Origin: GCA-2717185 sp964474755
Lineage (GTDB): Bacteria > Pseudomonadota > Alphaproteobacteria > UBA8366 > GCA-2717185
Reading direction: 5' to 3'
NCBI GenBank assembly: GCA_964474755.1
Contig: CAYYUG010000002.1
Location: 1 to 64,000 of the forward strand
Length of the DNA: 64,000 bases
Positions 1 through 8,371 of this stretch are shown in pieces. Position 1 is the first letter of the stretch, and each line of letters opens with the position of its first letter. The notes beneath the pieces were generated by a model. The model was not told the DNA's origin. It was given only the letters and a program-made list of their open reading frames with translations, and made no database searches. The position numbers were made by a program, and so were the translations under genes.

Positions 1-481
1 TAAGATAAATTGAAAATGGGTGGGTCTGCTTCGATGAAGATCATACGCGCCTATAAATGCCAGCTCTCACAACACAGCGAAATTTTGACCTAAAAGAGAT
101 TGTCCCGCTTGCGACGGCGCAGCAATGGCCGAAAACAAAACGACCCGTAGATATTTACTACATGTAATGTTAACGGATTTGTAGAGCCATTGCGGAGATC
201 ACCATCTAATCCTATTGACGTACTGGACTTGTTGGAAGTACTCCGAAAAAATGTGTGATAAGTTAAAAGTTGCCAGGCTATTGTTATTTTGGTCCATATA
301 TATGGTGATTTAAGTATCCTCTTCGGTGATGCTTACCCCGGCTCTTTGCGAGGTAATAATAAAGTTGTGAAACTAATCAGGGCTACAAAAGCGCTGGGTT
401 TGGTGAAGACGAAGTGTTCCGAAGTTTGGTTCCCCGAAGCTAAGATATACCAAAGCTTTCAAGCATAGAGAGTATCCCAGA
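1..481. other. Intergenic region upstream of the flavin monooxygenase
   Basis: No convincing gene is visible here. The stretch is AT-rich. It holds a perfect 12-bp palindrome, CCATATATATGG, at 294-305, which could be an operator but is low-complexity. Regulatory signals for the monooxygenase that starts at 482 should lie here, but no promoter stands out. Confidence 0.5.
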
Positions 482-2266
482 ATGAACCATGTAGATGCCT
501 CCTTGCACGCCTTTCAGCCGGCGGCGGAAACTCGAAACATTGCCGAACGCTGGCTTAACGCCTTCGAAACAGCGCTGAGCGCACAGGATATAGAGAAAAT
601 TGGTGCCCTGTTTCATCGGGAAAGTTATTGGCGGGATGTCTTAGCCTTCACTTGGGATTTTTCGTCGGCGGAAGGCCGAAAGCACGTCGCGACCGGGTTG
701 GCAGAGGCCCAAGCGTCAACGATGGCAAGGGAATTTCATGTGCCACCCAACCGCAAGGCCCCCAAAGAGGTTAACCGTGTTGGGCGGGTGTGTATCGAGG
801 CAATTATTGAGTTTACCACCGCGGTAGGCCGAGGTGCGGGTATCATTCGCTTGTCAGAGGACGATGGTGAAATGAAGGCTTGGCTACTCTCGACGACCTT
901 GGAGGAGCTGGAGGGCTTCGCCGAACAAGTCGGCGAGAACCGCCCGATAGGAACTGCTTATTCCCGCAATTTCGGTGGAGACAACTGGGAAGATATGCGC
1001 CGGAAAGCCGTGGCTTACGATGATCGCGAACCTGCGGTTCTTGTTGTTGGGGGCGCGCAGGCGGGCCTAGCAATTGCGGCTAGGCTAAATCAGATTGGCG
1101 TCGATACTCTGGTCGCCGAGCAATGGCCGCGCATCGGTGATAGCTGGCGGAAACGTTATCATTCTCTAGCGCTGCATAACTCTACCCACATCAACCATTT
1201 ACCCTATATGGACTTTCCATCGACATGGCCGAGATACATTCCCAAGGACATGCTCGGCAACTGGTTTGAGTTTTACGCCGACGCGATGGAAATTAATTGC
1301 TGGACGGATACCGAGTTCGTTTCTGGATCCTGGGATGAAACACAGAGATGCTGGACGGCGAAGCTGAAGCGTGGTGATGGAAGCGAGCGGACCGTTAAGC
1401 CCCGACACCTGGTCTTCGCTAATGGCGTTAGCAGCTACCCACTGAACACGGAGCAGCCAGGCCTTGATGACTTCTTAGGTGAGGTAATTCACTCCGAGGG
1501 TTTCGATAGTGGCATTGGCTGGAGAGGTAAGCGCGCCCTGGTCCTGGGCACCGGCAGCAGTGCGAATGACATCGCGTTAGATTTGTACAGCCATGACGTG
1601 AAGACGACCATTATTCAACGTGGTTCGACCACAGTCGTTTCGATCGATCCGAGCGCGAGGCTCAATGAAGCGATCTTTGATGAAGGTCCCACACTAGAGG
1701 ACAGTGATCTCGTCGTTGCATCTGCCCCTCCGGCTCTGATCGTCGAAGCCTATAAGCAGGTCACGCAGCGCATGCTGGAATTAGACCGTGACATGATTGA
1801 GGGCCTTAAGGGCATAGGTTTTAAGTTTGACATGGGGGAAGACGAAACCGGCCACCAGATGAAATACTTCCGCCGAGGCGGAGGGTACAATCTGGATGCT
1901 GGCAGTTCCGAACTAATGATCAAGGGCGAACTGGGCCTGCTTCATTATGACCAAATTGAGTGCTTCGTCTCTGATGGCGCACTCCTGAAAGATGGCTCGA
2001 TTGTCCCTGCAGATCTAATAGTTTTGGCGACCGGCTATTTTCCTCAAAAGGAGCTTGTTCACCGAGCACTGGGCGAGGAGATCGCGGATCATATTGGCCC
2101 AGTTTGGGGTATTGGTGAGGATGGGGAACTCAACAACATGTTCAAGCGTACACCTCAGGAGGGCTTGTGGTTCATCGCTGGCGGCTTGGCTCAGGTTCGA
2201 ATTAATTCCAAATATATGGCGCTACAAATCAAGGCAATAGAATTGGGGTTGCTTGGACCACTCTAA
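482..2266 (+). CDS. NTF2-like domain / flavin-containing monooxygenase fusion
   Basis: This 594-residue protein joins an N-terminal SnoaL/NTF2-like domain (about residues 20-150) to a class B flavin-dependent monooxygenase. The FAD-binding glycine motif GGAQAGLA lies near residue 190 and the NADPH-binding motif GTGSSAND near residue 355. The late LATGY motif, typical of FMO/YUCCA/Baeyer-Villiger families, is also present. By family, such enzymes use NADPH and O2 to oxygenate a small N-, S- or carbonyl-containing substrate in the cytoplasm. The substrate cannot be read from sequence. The gene stands alone with no operon partner. The fusion architecture recurs in soil and marine bacteria, often annotated only as NAD(P)/FAD-dependent oxidoreductase. 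Confidence 0.85.
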   Translation: MNHVDASLHAFQPAAETRNIAERWLNAFETALSAQDIEKIGALFHRESYWRDVLAFTWDFSSAEGRKHVATGLAEAQASTMAREFHVPPNRKAPKEVNRVGRVCIEAIIEFTTAVGRGAGIIRLSEDDGEMKAWLLSTTLEELEGFAEQVGENRPIGTAYSRNFGGDNWEDMRRKAVAYDDREPAVLVVGGAQAGLAIAARLNQIGVDTLVAEQWPRIGDSWRKRYHSLALHNSTHINHLPYMDFPSTWPRYIPKDMLGNWFEFYADAMEINCWTDTEFVSGSWDETQRCWTAKLKRGDGSERTVKPRHLVFANGVSSYPLNTEQPGLDDFLGEVIHSEGFDSGIGWRGKRALVLGTGSSANDIALDLYSHDVKTTIIQRGSTTVVSIDPSARLNEAIFDEGPTLEDSDLVVASAPPALIVEAYKQVTQRMLELDRDMIEGLKGIGFKFDMGEDETGHQMKYFRRGGGYNLDAGSSELMIKGELGLLHYDQIECFVSDGALLKDGSIVPADLIVLATGYFPQKELVHRALGEEIADHIGPVWGIGEDGELNNMFKRTPQEGLWFIAGGLAQVRINSKYMALQIKAIELGLLGPL

Positions 2267-2530
2267 GGCGGGTCATTCGGCTCCAAGGCGACAAACGCAA
2301 GCGCAGAAGTACTCGCGTATAAGCTATTTCCTCCGCAATGCACACGTCCTTAAGCTTCAGCTAGCACGTCGGCGGTGAACCGGCCTAATTCGGACTCAGA
2401 TACTAATTCGGCAAATTTTTGATGCTGTATAGACCGTTTTTAAACGACCTGTTTCAGTGTGAACCGTCATAAAATATCGGGGTTGGCAATATGAAGCTAT
2501 TTCCCAATTTCATCCGGCCTGTAGCACGGT

Positions 2531-2573
2531 AAGCTGCGAGTTCGAGTCCCATTAGTCTCGCCACTTGGCGAGA
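2531..2573 (+). other. tRNA 3'-end-like fragment overlapping a perfect hairpin
   Basis: The sequence GAGTTCGAGTCCC followed by ATTAGTCTCGCCA looks like a T-arm, acceptor strand and CCA end. The T-stem is badly paired and no intact upstream tRNA body can be folded, so this is not a functional tRNA. From 2556 to 2573 a perfect inverted repeat follows: TCTCGCC, loop ACTT, GGCGAGA. It may be a remnant of an integration event at a tRNA gene, or chance. Confidence 0.3.
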
Positions 2574-2788
2574 GGCGGTCAACTGCAGGAATTTGCAGAT
2601 AGTTTTCCTTATAAAAATACTCTTAAATTTGTGCCGAGCATTAATCGCCGCTTGCTTTTTTGCATCATAAATTCCCAGTATTGTTGGACTGTTAACTGCA
2701 TGACTACTTGGAGATGAAATCGTGGCAATTCCGGTATGACGTAGGTAACGTCTGTCATGGCAGGCGCCGCCTGGTTGGAGCGATGTTC

Positions 2789-2827
2789 TGCAGAAGGGTG
2801 CGACAGCCAGGGCCGCATCAGAAGTCC
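2789..2827. repeat. Copy 1 of a 39-bp direct repeat flanking the DUF6481 gene
   Basis: This copy begins TGCAGAAGGGTGCG and continues with ACAGCCAGGGC and AGAAGTCC. It matches 3469-3507 at most positions in the same orientation, with the first 14 bases identical. The two copies lie 680 bp apart and bracket the DUF6481 gene with its flanks. The origin is unknown. Confidence 0.6.
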
Positions 2828-3006
2828 AATTTGCTATATTTAAGTTGGCAATGAGTATCTCGCCTCACGACGCGGTTGCGTCGCATAATAGTATCGCCGT
2901 ATCCTGACGTTTTGGGCGTACCCCATAACCACACCGATGCACCGTTTCTCCCATATCATGGCGGTGAAGCGATTGTTTGAGAAATAACGTATAGAGGTCG
3001 TAAGAA

Positions 3007-3396
3007 ATGAAGAACTTCGAGCCTAGCTTTGCTGATCGATTGAACACCGGAGCAAAAGCAAAGCAGGCCTTGCTTAAGAAGGCGAAAGAAAAGGATCCAA
3101 GGAACGATCCCGGTTTCGCTGAGCGACAGGCGGCTCGAATGGCCGCTGCTAAGGTGCGCGACGAGCGCAAAGCCCAACGCAAAGCAGAACGTGAAGCCGC
3201 TAAATTGGCTGAAGAAGCCCGCAAGGCCAAGGAGTTGGCCGATGCGGAAGCCGCTCGAATTGCCGAAGAGAAACGCCTAGAAGCCGAAGCTCTCGCGGAG
3301 GCCGAACTCGCGGTCGCTCTTGCTCAAGAGCAAAAAGCAGAACGGGACCGTCGTTATGCCGCCCGCAAGGCGCGCAAAGCAAAAAAACGCCGTTAA
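3007..3396 (+). CDS. DUF6481 family protein, charged Ala/Lys/Glu-rich helix
   Basis: This 129-residue protein opens with MKNFEPSFADRLNTGAKAK and then runs as an almost unbroken Ala/Glu/Lys/Arg-rich segment (about residues 35-125), predicted to be one long helix or coiled coil. It ends in a very basic tail (ARKARKAKKRR). The N-terminal signature matches the alphaproteobacterial DUF6481 family, whose function is unknown to me. There is no signal peptide or membrane segment. The basic tail could bind nucleic acid, which is inference only. An AGAGGT element about 10 bases upstream supports the ATG. The gene stands alone between two copies of a short direct repeat. Confidence 0.8.
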   Translation: MKNFEPSFADRLNTGAKAKQALLKKAKEKDPRNDPGFAERQAARMAAAKVRDERKAQRKAEREAAKLAEEARKAKELADAEAARIAEEKRLEAEALAEAELAVALAQEQKAERDRRYAARKARKAKKRR

Positions 3397-4117
3397 GTCC
3401 CGTTTAAGTACACACTAAATTTGCGGCAGGTAGCCTTATTTTAGGCTGTCGTCAGGTTGAACGCCGTGTGCAGAAGGGTGCGGCAGCCAAGGCAGTATAA
3501 GAAGCCTAGACGTGGATGGCTGGGTATCTATTAGTAGAAGGTCTGCTGCTGCTTCCTGGCTGTTTGATGGAAAGGATTAGCATTTTTGGCGCAGTCGTAT
3601 TTCTTGGTAGCGCGTATCTTAATTTCCGGTTTGCGGAGAAAATGGAGGCGGTTATCGTCGCGCTACCATCCATTTTCGATTACTCGAGGGAGATCCAGTC
3701 GGTCGCTTCTGGCGAATTCGAAGCAACGGGCGCGCCATAGCCTCGTGACTGAACTGATGCTTTTCACGTTAGGGGTGACCGGTTCCTTTATAGAAAATGA
3801 TGTGCGTTGAGGTGACGTCATTTGCCAACATGTTGTCGAGTTCATTTTTAACCCTTTATGTGGGAGTGTCGTAGAGATCGAGTTCACTGCGCTTTGTGAG
3901 TCGGAGTACCTTGAACACTTGTCCTTTGTGCTGTTTCCGCCGAATAGCGGCTGATGGAAAAGAAGGAGCGTTTAACAGAAGGCAAAATTTACCGACCGTG
4001 CGACGAGCCAGAACATGTTCCTTCGCGCTCCGGTGCTAACTTTTTTTCTACCGGACTCCAATAGTTAGAAGAATCCTGACAGACTTAAGCAACACGAACC
4101 ACTGAAAGGTCTCTGCG
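3397..4117. other. Intergenic region with repeat copy 2
   Basis: No gene is convincingly supported. The second copy of the 39-bp repeat lies at 3469-3507. A 74-codon frame at 3516-3740 begins just after it and would encode a partly hydrophobic peptide. It lacks a clear ribosome site and any recognisable family, so I do not call it. Confidence 0.45.
3469..3507. repeat. Copy 2 of a 39-bp direct repeat flanking the DUF6481 gene
   Basis: This copy begins TGCAGAAGGGTGCG, like copy 1 at 2789, and continues with GCAGCCAAGGC and AGAAGCCT. It is in the same orientation as copy 1. No terminal inverted repeats or target duplications were recognised around either copy. Confidence 0.6.
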
Positions 4118-4954
4118 ATGATGGACATATCTGGCAAGACCGCGATCGTCACCGGCGCTGCTTCCGGTATCGGCATGGGGATTGCGACAGCGCTCGCGGA
4201 GATGGGCGCGAACGTAGTTATGGCTGATATCCAAAAAGCAGCGGTTGAGGAGGCGGCTAAGGCCCTCTCTGACACGAATAAGCGCGTAATGCCGGTTCAG
4301 ATCGATGTGACGCAAGAGCAATCCGTAGTCGATGCCTTGGCGGAGGCTGAACGCAACTTCGGCAATCTTCATATTGCTTGCAATAACGCTGGCGTTCCGA
4401 TGCACGGCACTGGACTAATTGACGTGCCGCCCGGCGACTGGGAGTTTGTGACTGGCGTTAATATTTGGGGGATTATTTACGGGATCCGCCACTTCGTTCC
4501 TGCCATACTGAAGCATGGTGAAGAAGGTCATATAGTCAATACAGCATCTGTAGCTGGCTTCCAAAACCGCCGTGGCACGAACCAGGGGCCGTATTCGATG
4601 AGTAAATATGCCGCCGTTTCGTTGTCCGAGGGACTAGAGCACGAACTGGAAGGCACAAATGTAGGTGTTTCGGTGCTATGCCCTGGTCCGATCGACACAA
4701 ACATTGCTCGCGGAGCCCGCAACCGCCCCGATCATATGGGCGGTCCGCAAGTTCGGTCTAATGATGAAGCTGTGTTAGCTGAAAAGCTCGCAACGACGGG
4801 TATTGATCCGAAGAAGGTGGGTGAGCGCGTTGTTGATGCGATCCGCACGAAAACGTTCTACTCCTTTGTCGGCGCCGTTCCAGCGGATGTTATCAGGGCC
4901 CGTCACCGTCGCATTGAGGATGCCCTTAACAGCGGCTGGGTAACGCATTATTGA
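4118..4954 (+). CDS. SDR family NAD(P)-dependent oxidoreductase
   Basis: This is a classical short-chain dehydrogenase/reductase of 278 residues. The nucleotide-binding motif TGAASGIG lies at about residues 12-19, the NNAG motif near 90, the catalytic Ser in NTASVAG near 145 and the YSMSK Tyr/Lys pair near 165. The C-terminal half is longer than in FabG, as in SDRs with larger alcohol or ketone substrates, and the substrate is not predictable. Two consecutive ATG codons are available at 4118 and 4121; a GAAAGG element at 4104 favours the first. The next gene, an LLM-class flavin oxidoreductase, is on the same strand but more than 200 bases away. Confidence 0.88.
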   Translation: MMDISGKTAIVTGAASGIGMGIATALAEMGANVVMADIQKAAVEEAAKALSDTNKRVMPVQIDVTQEQSVVDALAEAERNFGNLHIACNNAGVPMHGTGLIDVPPGDWEFVTGVNIWGIIYGIRHFVPAILKHGEEGHIVNTASVAGFQNRRGTNQGPYSMSKYAAVSLSEGLEHELEGTNVGVSVLCPGPIDTNIARGARNRPDHMGGPQVRSNDEAVLAEKLATTGIDPKKVGERVVDAIRTKTFYSFVGAVPADVIRARHRRIEDALNSGWVTHY

Positions 4955-5184
4955 GGCAGTGCATAGTTTACGATTGCAGCAATTGCCGATGATTGGTCAT
5001 GTATTGCTGCGATTGGGAACAAGTATGTTCCATTGAAACGTCCAATCGCCCATAAGAATTGCCGGGCGATGCAATCTGGGTTTTCTTCTTGATATTCAGT
5101 GCCTCCTTCGACAAGTGCCAGGCAAACGAATAAAATAGCTTGTATCCTCGACTTTTTGGCAACCGCCTAATGGAGTTCCCAAGC

Positions 5185-6030
5185 ATGAAATTTGGCGCAT
5201 CCATGTTTTGCACTGACTATTCCATGAACCCAGCCGAACTAAGCCTTGCCATGGAAGAACGTGGCTTCGAGTCCTTTTGGGCGCCGGAGCATTCGCACAT
5301 ACCTACGTCGCGCATCTCGCCCTGGGGCGGCGGTCCGGAGCTGCCAAAACGTTATTACGACGTAATCGACCCATTTGTTGGCCTGGCAACAGCTGCTGCG
5401 GTCACCAAAAAGCTAAAGCTAGCAACAGGGGTCTGTCTGATCATCCAGCGCGATCCAATTCAATTGGCGAAGGAAGTGGCGACACTGGATTATCTTTCTG
5501 ATGGTCGGTTTCTGTTCGGTATAGGTGCTGGCTGGAACCGCGAGGAAATGGTTAATCACGGCACCGATCCGATTACCCGTGTAAGGCTAATGGCGGAGCG
5601 GGTGGCTATGCTCAAGACTATTTGGACTGAGAAAAAGCCAGAATTCAATGGTGAGTTCCAAAGCTTCGAACCGATGATGACATGGCCGAAGCCAGTACAG
5701 AAGCCTCATCCACCTATTTTGGTGGGTGGCGCTATGCCCCATGCCGCGCGCCGAGCTGTTGCCTATGGTGACGGTTGGATACCTTTAGGTGGTCGCGGCG
5801 CGGATGTTCTGAACCAATTACCTCGTTTCCGACAAATGGCAACTGAGGCCGGCCGTGACACAGACAGTCTGCCTGTTTCGATTTTCGGATCGGAGATGAA
5901 CATTGATATTTTGAAGAAGTACCGTGACGCGGGCATTGAGCGAGTTGTCTATTCATTAGAGTCGGAAAAGGCTGATCAAGTTTTGCCGGTGCTTGATACA
6001 ATCGCCAGTCTAATACAGTCTATTGATTAA
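5185..6030 (+). CDS. LLM class (luciferase-like) flavin-dependent oxidoreductase
   Basis: This 281-residue protein belongs to the bacterial luciferase / F420-dependent reductase superfamily (TIM barrel). Diagnostic segments are FESFWAPEHSHIP near residue 30, the stretch around KLKLATGVCLIIQRDP, the DYLSDGRFLFGIGAGWNREE block near 110 and PHPPILVGG near 175. It resembles the TIGR03619-type F420-like subgroup, but whether FMN or F420 is used cannot be decided here. The open frame extends 15 codons upstream to 5140. I prefer the ATG at 5185 because it begins MKFGASMF, where the family fold starts, and has TGGAGT about 9 bases upstream. Confidence 0.85.
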   Translation: MKFGASMFCTDYSMNPAELSLAMEERGFESFWAPEHSHIPTSRISPWGGGPELPKRYYDVIDPFVGLATAAAVTKKLKLATGVCLIIQRDPIQLAKEVATLDYLSDGRFLFGIGAGWNREEMVNHGTDPITRVRLMAERVAMLKTIWTEKKPEFNGEFQSFEPMMTWPKPVQKPHPPILVGGAMPHAARRAVAYGDGWIPLGGRGADVLNQLPRFRQMATEAGRDTDSLPVSIFGSEMNIDILKKYRDAGIERVVYSLESEKADQVLPVLDTIASLIQSID

Positions 6031-6114
6031 AGGCGGGTTCCTATAAATGATATTAAATCAGTAACTTAAGAAGATGGTCGAATGAGCGATAGCTTAATTT
6101 TGCAGAAATTTAAT

Positions 6115-6170
6115 AACAAAAAAACTGGTCTAGAAACACAGCTTAAAGCATATAAAATAGTGACCAGTTT
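6115..6170 (-). terminator. Hairpin with T-run downstream of the Old Yellow Enzyme gene
   Basis: AAACTGGTC (6122-6130) and GACCAGTTT (6162-6170) form perfect 9-bp inverted arms around a 31-base loop. Read on the minus strand, the second arm runs into seven Ts. This is the layout expected for a terminator of the minus-strand gene ending at 6244. The long loop makes it less certain. Confidence 0.5.
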
Positions 6171-6243
6171 ATGCACTAAAATTAAAAACAAACGTTAAAT
6201 ATGATTATAATAAAGGTTTAACTTCGACAAAATTAAATATTGT

Positions 6244-7449
6244 TTACCCAGGTGTATTCTTTGCTGCTGAGCCAACTTTCCAATCGTTAGGGTTAGAAGA
6301 GGTTAACATTCTTTCTCTAACTTCTAACCACCATCCGGTATTCGGTGGCCATCCTTCGAAGCCATTATTATCACTGAACTCATGTAAAGCCTGCAGTGCC
6401 CAGTTTGGGTTAAATAGAGCTTCTCGTCCTAAAGCAATAAGGTCTGCTTTATCCGTAGAGATAATTTTATCCGCTTGTTCTGGCCGAAGAATTAATCCAA
6501 CTGCCATTGTTAACAAATTACAATTTTTTTTAATCTCGTCGGCAAAGGGTACTTGGAAGCCAGGTTTTGGCGGCTCCTTAGAAGCCAAACTAAACAATGA
6601 GTTTGGCCCCTTAATGCCGCCTGATGAGCAGTCAATTAAATCCACCCCAGCACGTTTTAATTCGTTTGATAGCTCAATCGTGTCTTCGATTTGAAGGCCA
6701 CCTTCAAATCTATCTATACAAGATAATCTAAAAAATAAAGGTTTGTGGTTAGGCCAAAATATTCTGATTTCTTTAGCAATTTCAATTGCTAACCTGAATC
6801 TATTTTTCTTGGATCCGCCATAATCGTCAGTTCTAAAATTATTTATTGGAGATAGGAAAGAGTGAATTAAGTACCCATGGGCGGCATGCACATCTAATAT
6901 GTCAAAGCCAGCTTGGTCGCATCTTTTCGCTGCCTTACCAAACCTTTTTATTAACTGTTTAACTTGTGATAGAGTGAGAGCCTTAGGCTTGTCGTAACCA
7001 GGTGCTGATGGCACATCACTAGACGATACAATGTCCCATGTTTGCTCTGCGCCGTTTGTGTTAGATTGGCTAAGAGGTTGTAATCCGTCATATGGCCTCT
7101 GTCTTGCTGATTTGGGGCCACAATGGCCGATTTGTGCGGCTGGTATTGAGCCTCTAGAACGAATAAAATCGGAAATATGTTTTAATTTAGAAACTTGCTT
7201 GTCATTCCAAATGCCAGCATCTGAATATGTGCTGCGACCACGCTTTTCTACACAAAGTACTTCAGTGAATACTGTTCCAAACTTAGCTTCAGCAAATTTT
7301 CCCAGGTGAACTAGATGCCAATCAGTCATACACCCGTTGTCCTTTGCCATATACATTTGCATAGGTGATAAAACAACGCGATTTGGGACAGTTATACCTC
7401 TAATCTTCAAGGGTTGGAAAAGGTGTCTTCCAAGCTGTTTAGTTTTCAT
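6244..7449 (-). CDS. NADH:flavin oxidoreductase, Old Yellow Enzyme family (YqjM-like)
   Basis: This 401-residue FMN-dependent ene-reductase-type TIM barrel contains the N-terminal LFQPLKIRGITVPNRVVLSPM block that begins this family. The substrate-binding pair of histidines lies in DVHAAHGYLIHSFLSP near residue 190, and C-terminal ALGREALFNPNW belongs to the phosphate-binding region. Such enzymes reduce activated C=C bonds or demethylate small N-compounds. No iron-sulfur extension is present, so it is not a 2,4-dienoyl-CoA reductase or a trimethylamine dehydrogenase. The gene and its flanks are strikingly AT-rich beside their neighbours, with many AAA, TTA and ATT codons, which suggests recent horizontal acquisition. 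It is convergent with the LLM gene. Confidence 0.88.
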   Translation of the reverse strand: MKTKQLGRHLFQPLKIRGITVPNRVVLSPMQMYMAKDNGCMTDWHLVHLGKFAEAKFGTVFTEVLCVEKRGRSTYSDAGIWNDKQVSKLKHISDFIRSRGSIPAAQIGHCGPKSARQRPYDGLQPLSQSNTNGAEQTWDIVSSSDVPSAPGYDKPKALTLSQVKQLIKRFGKAAKRCDQAGFDILDVHAAHGYLIHSFLSPINNFRTDDYGGSKKNRFRLAIEIAKEIRIFWPNHKPLFFRLSCIDRFEGGLQIEDTIELSNELKRAGVDLIDCSSGGIKGPNSLFSLASKEPPKPGFQVPFADEIKKNCNLLTMAVGLILRPEQADKIISTDKADLIALGREALFNPNWALQALHEFSDNNGFEGWPPNTGWWLEVRERMLTSSNPNDWKVGSAAKNTPG

Positions 7450-7905
7450 AACAGTAATTCTTTCACAAAGGGCTGGATCTTTTTTGCGTTGGGTTTAGAT
7501 CGTATATTTTATGAATAGAATGAACAAAAATTCGTGAAATCCAGGCTGGATAATAACACGCACGGCGGTATATGAGAATTGTCTGGATATAGAACGTATA
7601 GGTTTTAAATTTGAGGGGGCTTTAACAAGGGTATCAATTCGTTAGCTGAATTTATGAAATTTCAGTTGAGGGCTCTGAAACCTAGGAATTGATGCTTATG
7701 AAAGGGTTGACGATGCTTCGTGTTGTTGAAACTTGGCTATCAAGACGCTGTGGTATCACACTATAAAAGAACGCCTTCCAGTTGAGATGGCGGCCAATGT
7801 CTAGCCCAGAAACGGTCCGCAAATTAATAATAATTTTGGGTACGAAATTTCCTATCGTTTAACTGCCTGTTCGACAACAGGGACTCCCAATAACACGAAA
7901 CGACC
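7450..7905. other. Intergenic region, AT-rich, no gene seen
   Basis: No open frame with family resemblance is present. The half next to the Old Yellow Enzyme gene shares its AT-rich composition. A small hairpin (CCTGTT, loop CGAC, AACAGG at 7866-7881) lies just beyond the stop of the next minus-strand gene but has no T-run. Confidence 0.45.
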
Positions 7906-8238
7906 CTATCGTCCCCGGAGTTCTATCAGGAGTTTCGCCGCGGCGGCGACGCTATTCGATAGCGGTTTTTGTTCGCAATAGTTATCGATCCATAGCATTG
8001 CACTGTCCAGATCGCTGCCTTCCAGCCAGTTCGCCTTGCCGGGAATATATGCATTGGCAGCAGTCAGGTAGCCTGATACCCAGAAGACATCTAAAACTCT
8101 TGACCAGCTATCTTCCTTTTTGTCGCGGATCCACTCTACACAACTACGTGTCTCAAAAGTGACATACCCGCCGGCTTCGTCAGCGTGTCCGGGCACTGCA
8201 ATCAGCAATGTTGCAACGAATGCGATTACAAAGCGCAC
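7906..8238 (-). CDS. Small secreted protein, possibly Rap1a/HdeA-like
   Basis: This 110-residue protein starts with a clear Sec signal peptide (MRFVIAFVATLLIAVPGHA, probable cleavage before DEAGG). The mature part of about 90 residues has two cysteines (about positions 33 and 87) that could form one disulfide. The pattern Cys-x-x-Trp, then WVSGYLTAAN, then WIDNYCEQKPL, then a helical tail resembles the Rap1a/Tai and HdeA-like periplasmic proteins. The similarity is by eye only. It has no operon partner closer than the transporter upstream on the same strand. I would otherwise call it a conserved periplasmic protein of unknown function. Confidence 0.65.
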   Translation of the reverse strand: MRFVIAFVATLLIAVPGHADEAGGYVTFETRSCVEWIRDKKEDSWSRVLDVFWVSGYLTAANAYIPGKANWLEGSDLDSAMLWIDNYCEQKPLSNSVAAAAKLLIELRGR

Positions 8239-8371
8239 GGCCTACCTCCCGAGTGTTATTTTAGCCACGACTTCCGTAATTTCGCGATGGTTCCCTTATT
8301 ACAACTTTAGGTACAGCGGCTTCTGGGTTGCGCAGCTATGGGCATATTCCTGAAAGTCACATAGTGGTGAT

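Larger units (their letters stand above)
2267..3006. other. Intergenic region with tRNA-like scrap and repeat copy
   Basis: No gene is supported over these 740 bases. The stretch contains a tRNA 3'-end-like sequence overlapping a perfect hairpin (about 2531-2573) and the first copy of a 39-bp repeat (2789-2827). Short open frames on both strands have no recognisable product. Confidence 0.5.

Noticed and set aside
294..305. Palindrome CCATATATATGG
   Set aside because: It is low-complexity and AT-rich, easily produced by chance, with no second copy nearby.
3516..3740. 74-codon frame after the second direct repeat
   Set aside because: It has a hydrophobic start but no ribosome site, no known family and overlapping frames of similar length. 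It is likely chance.
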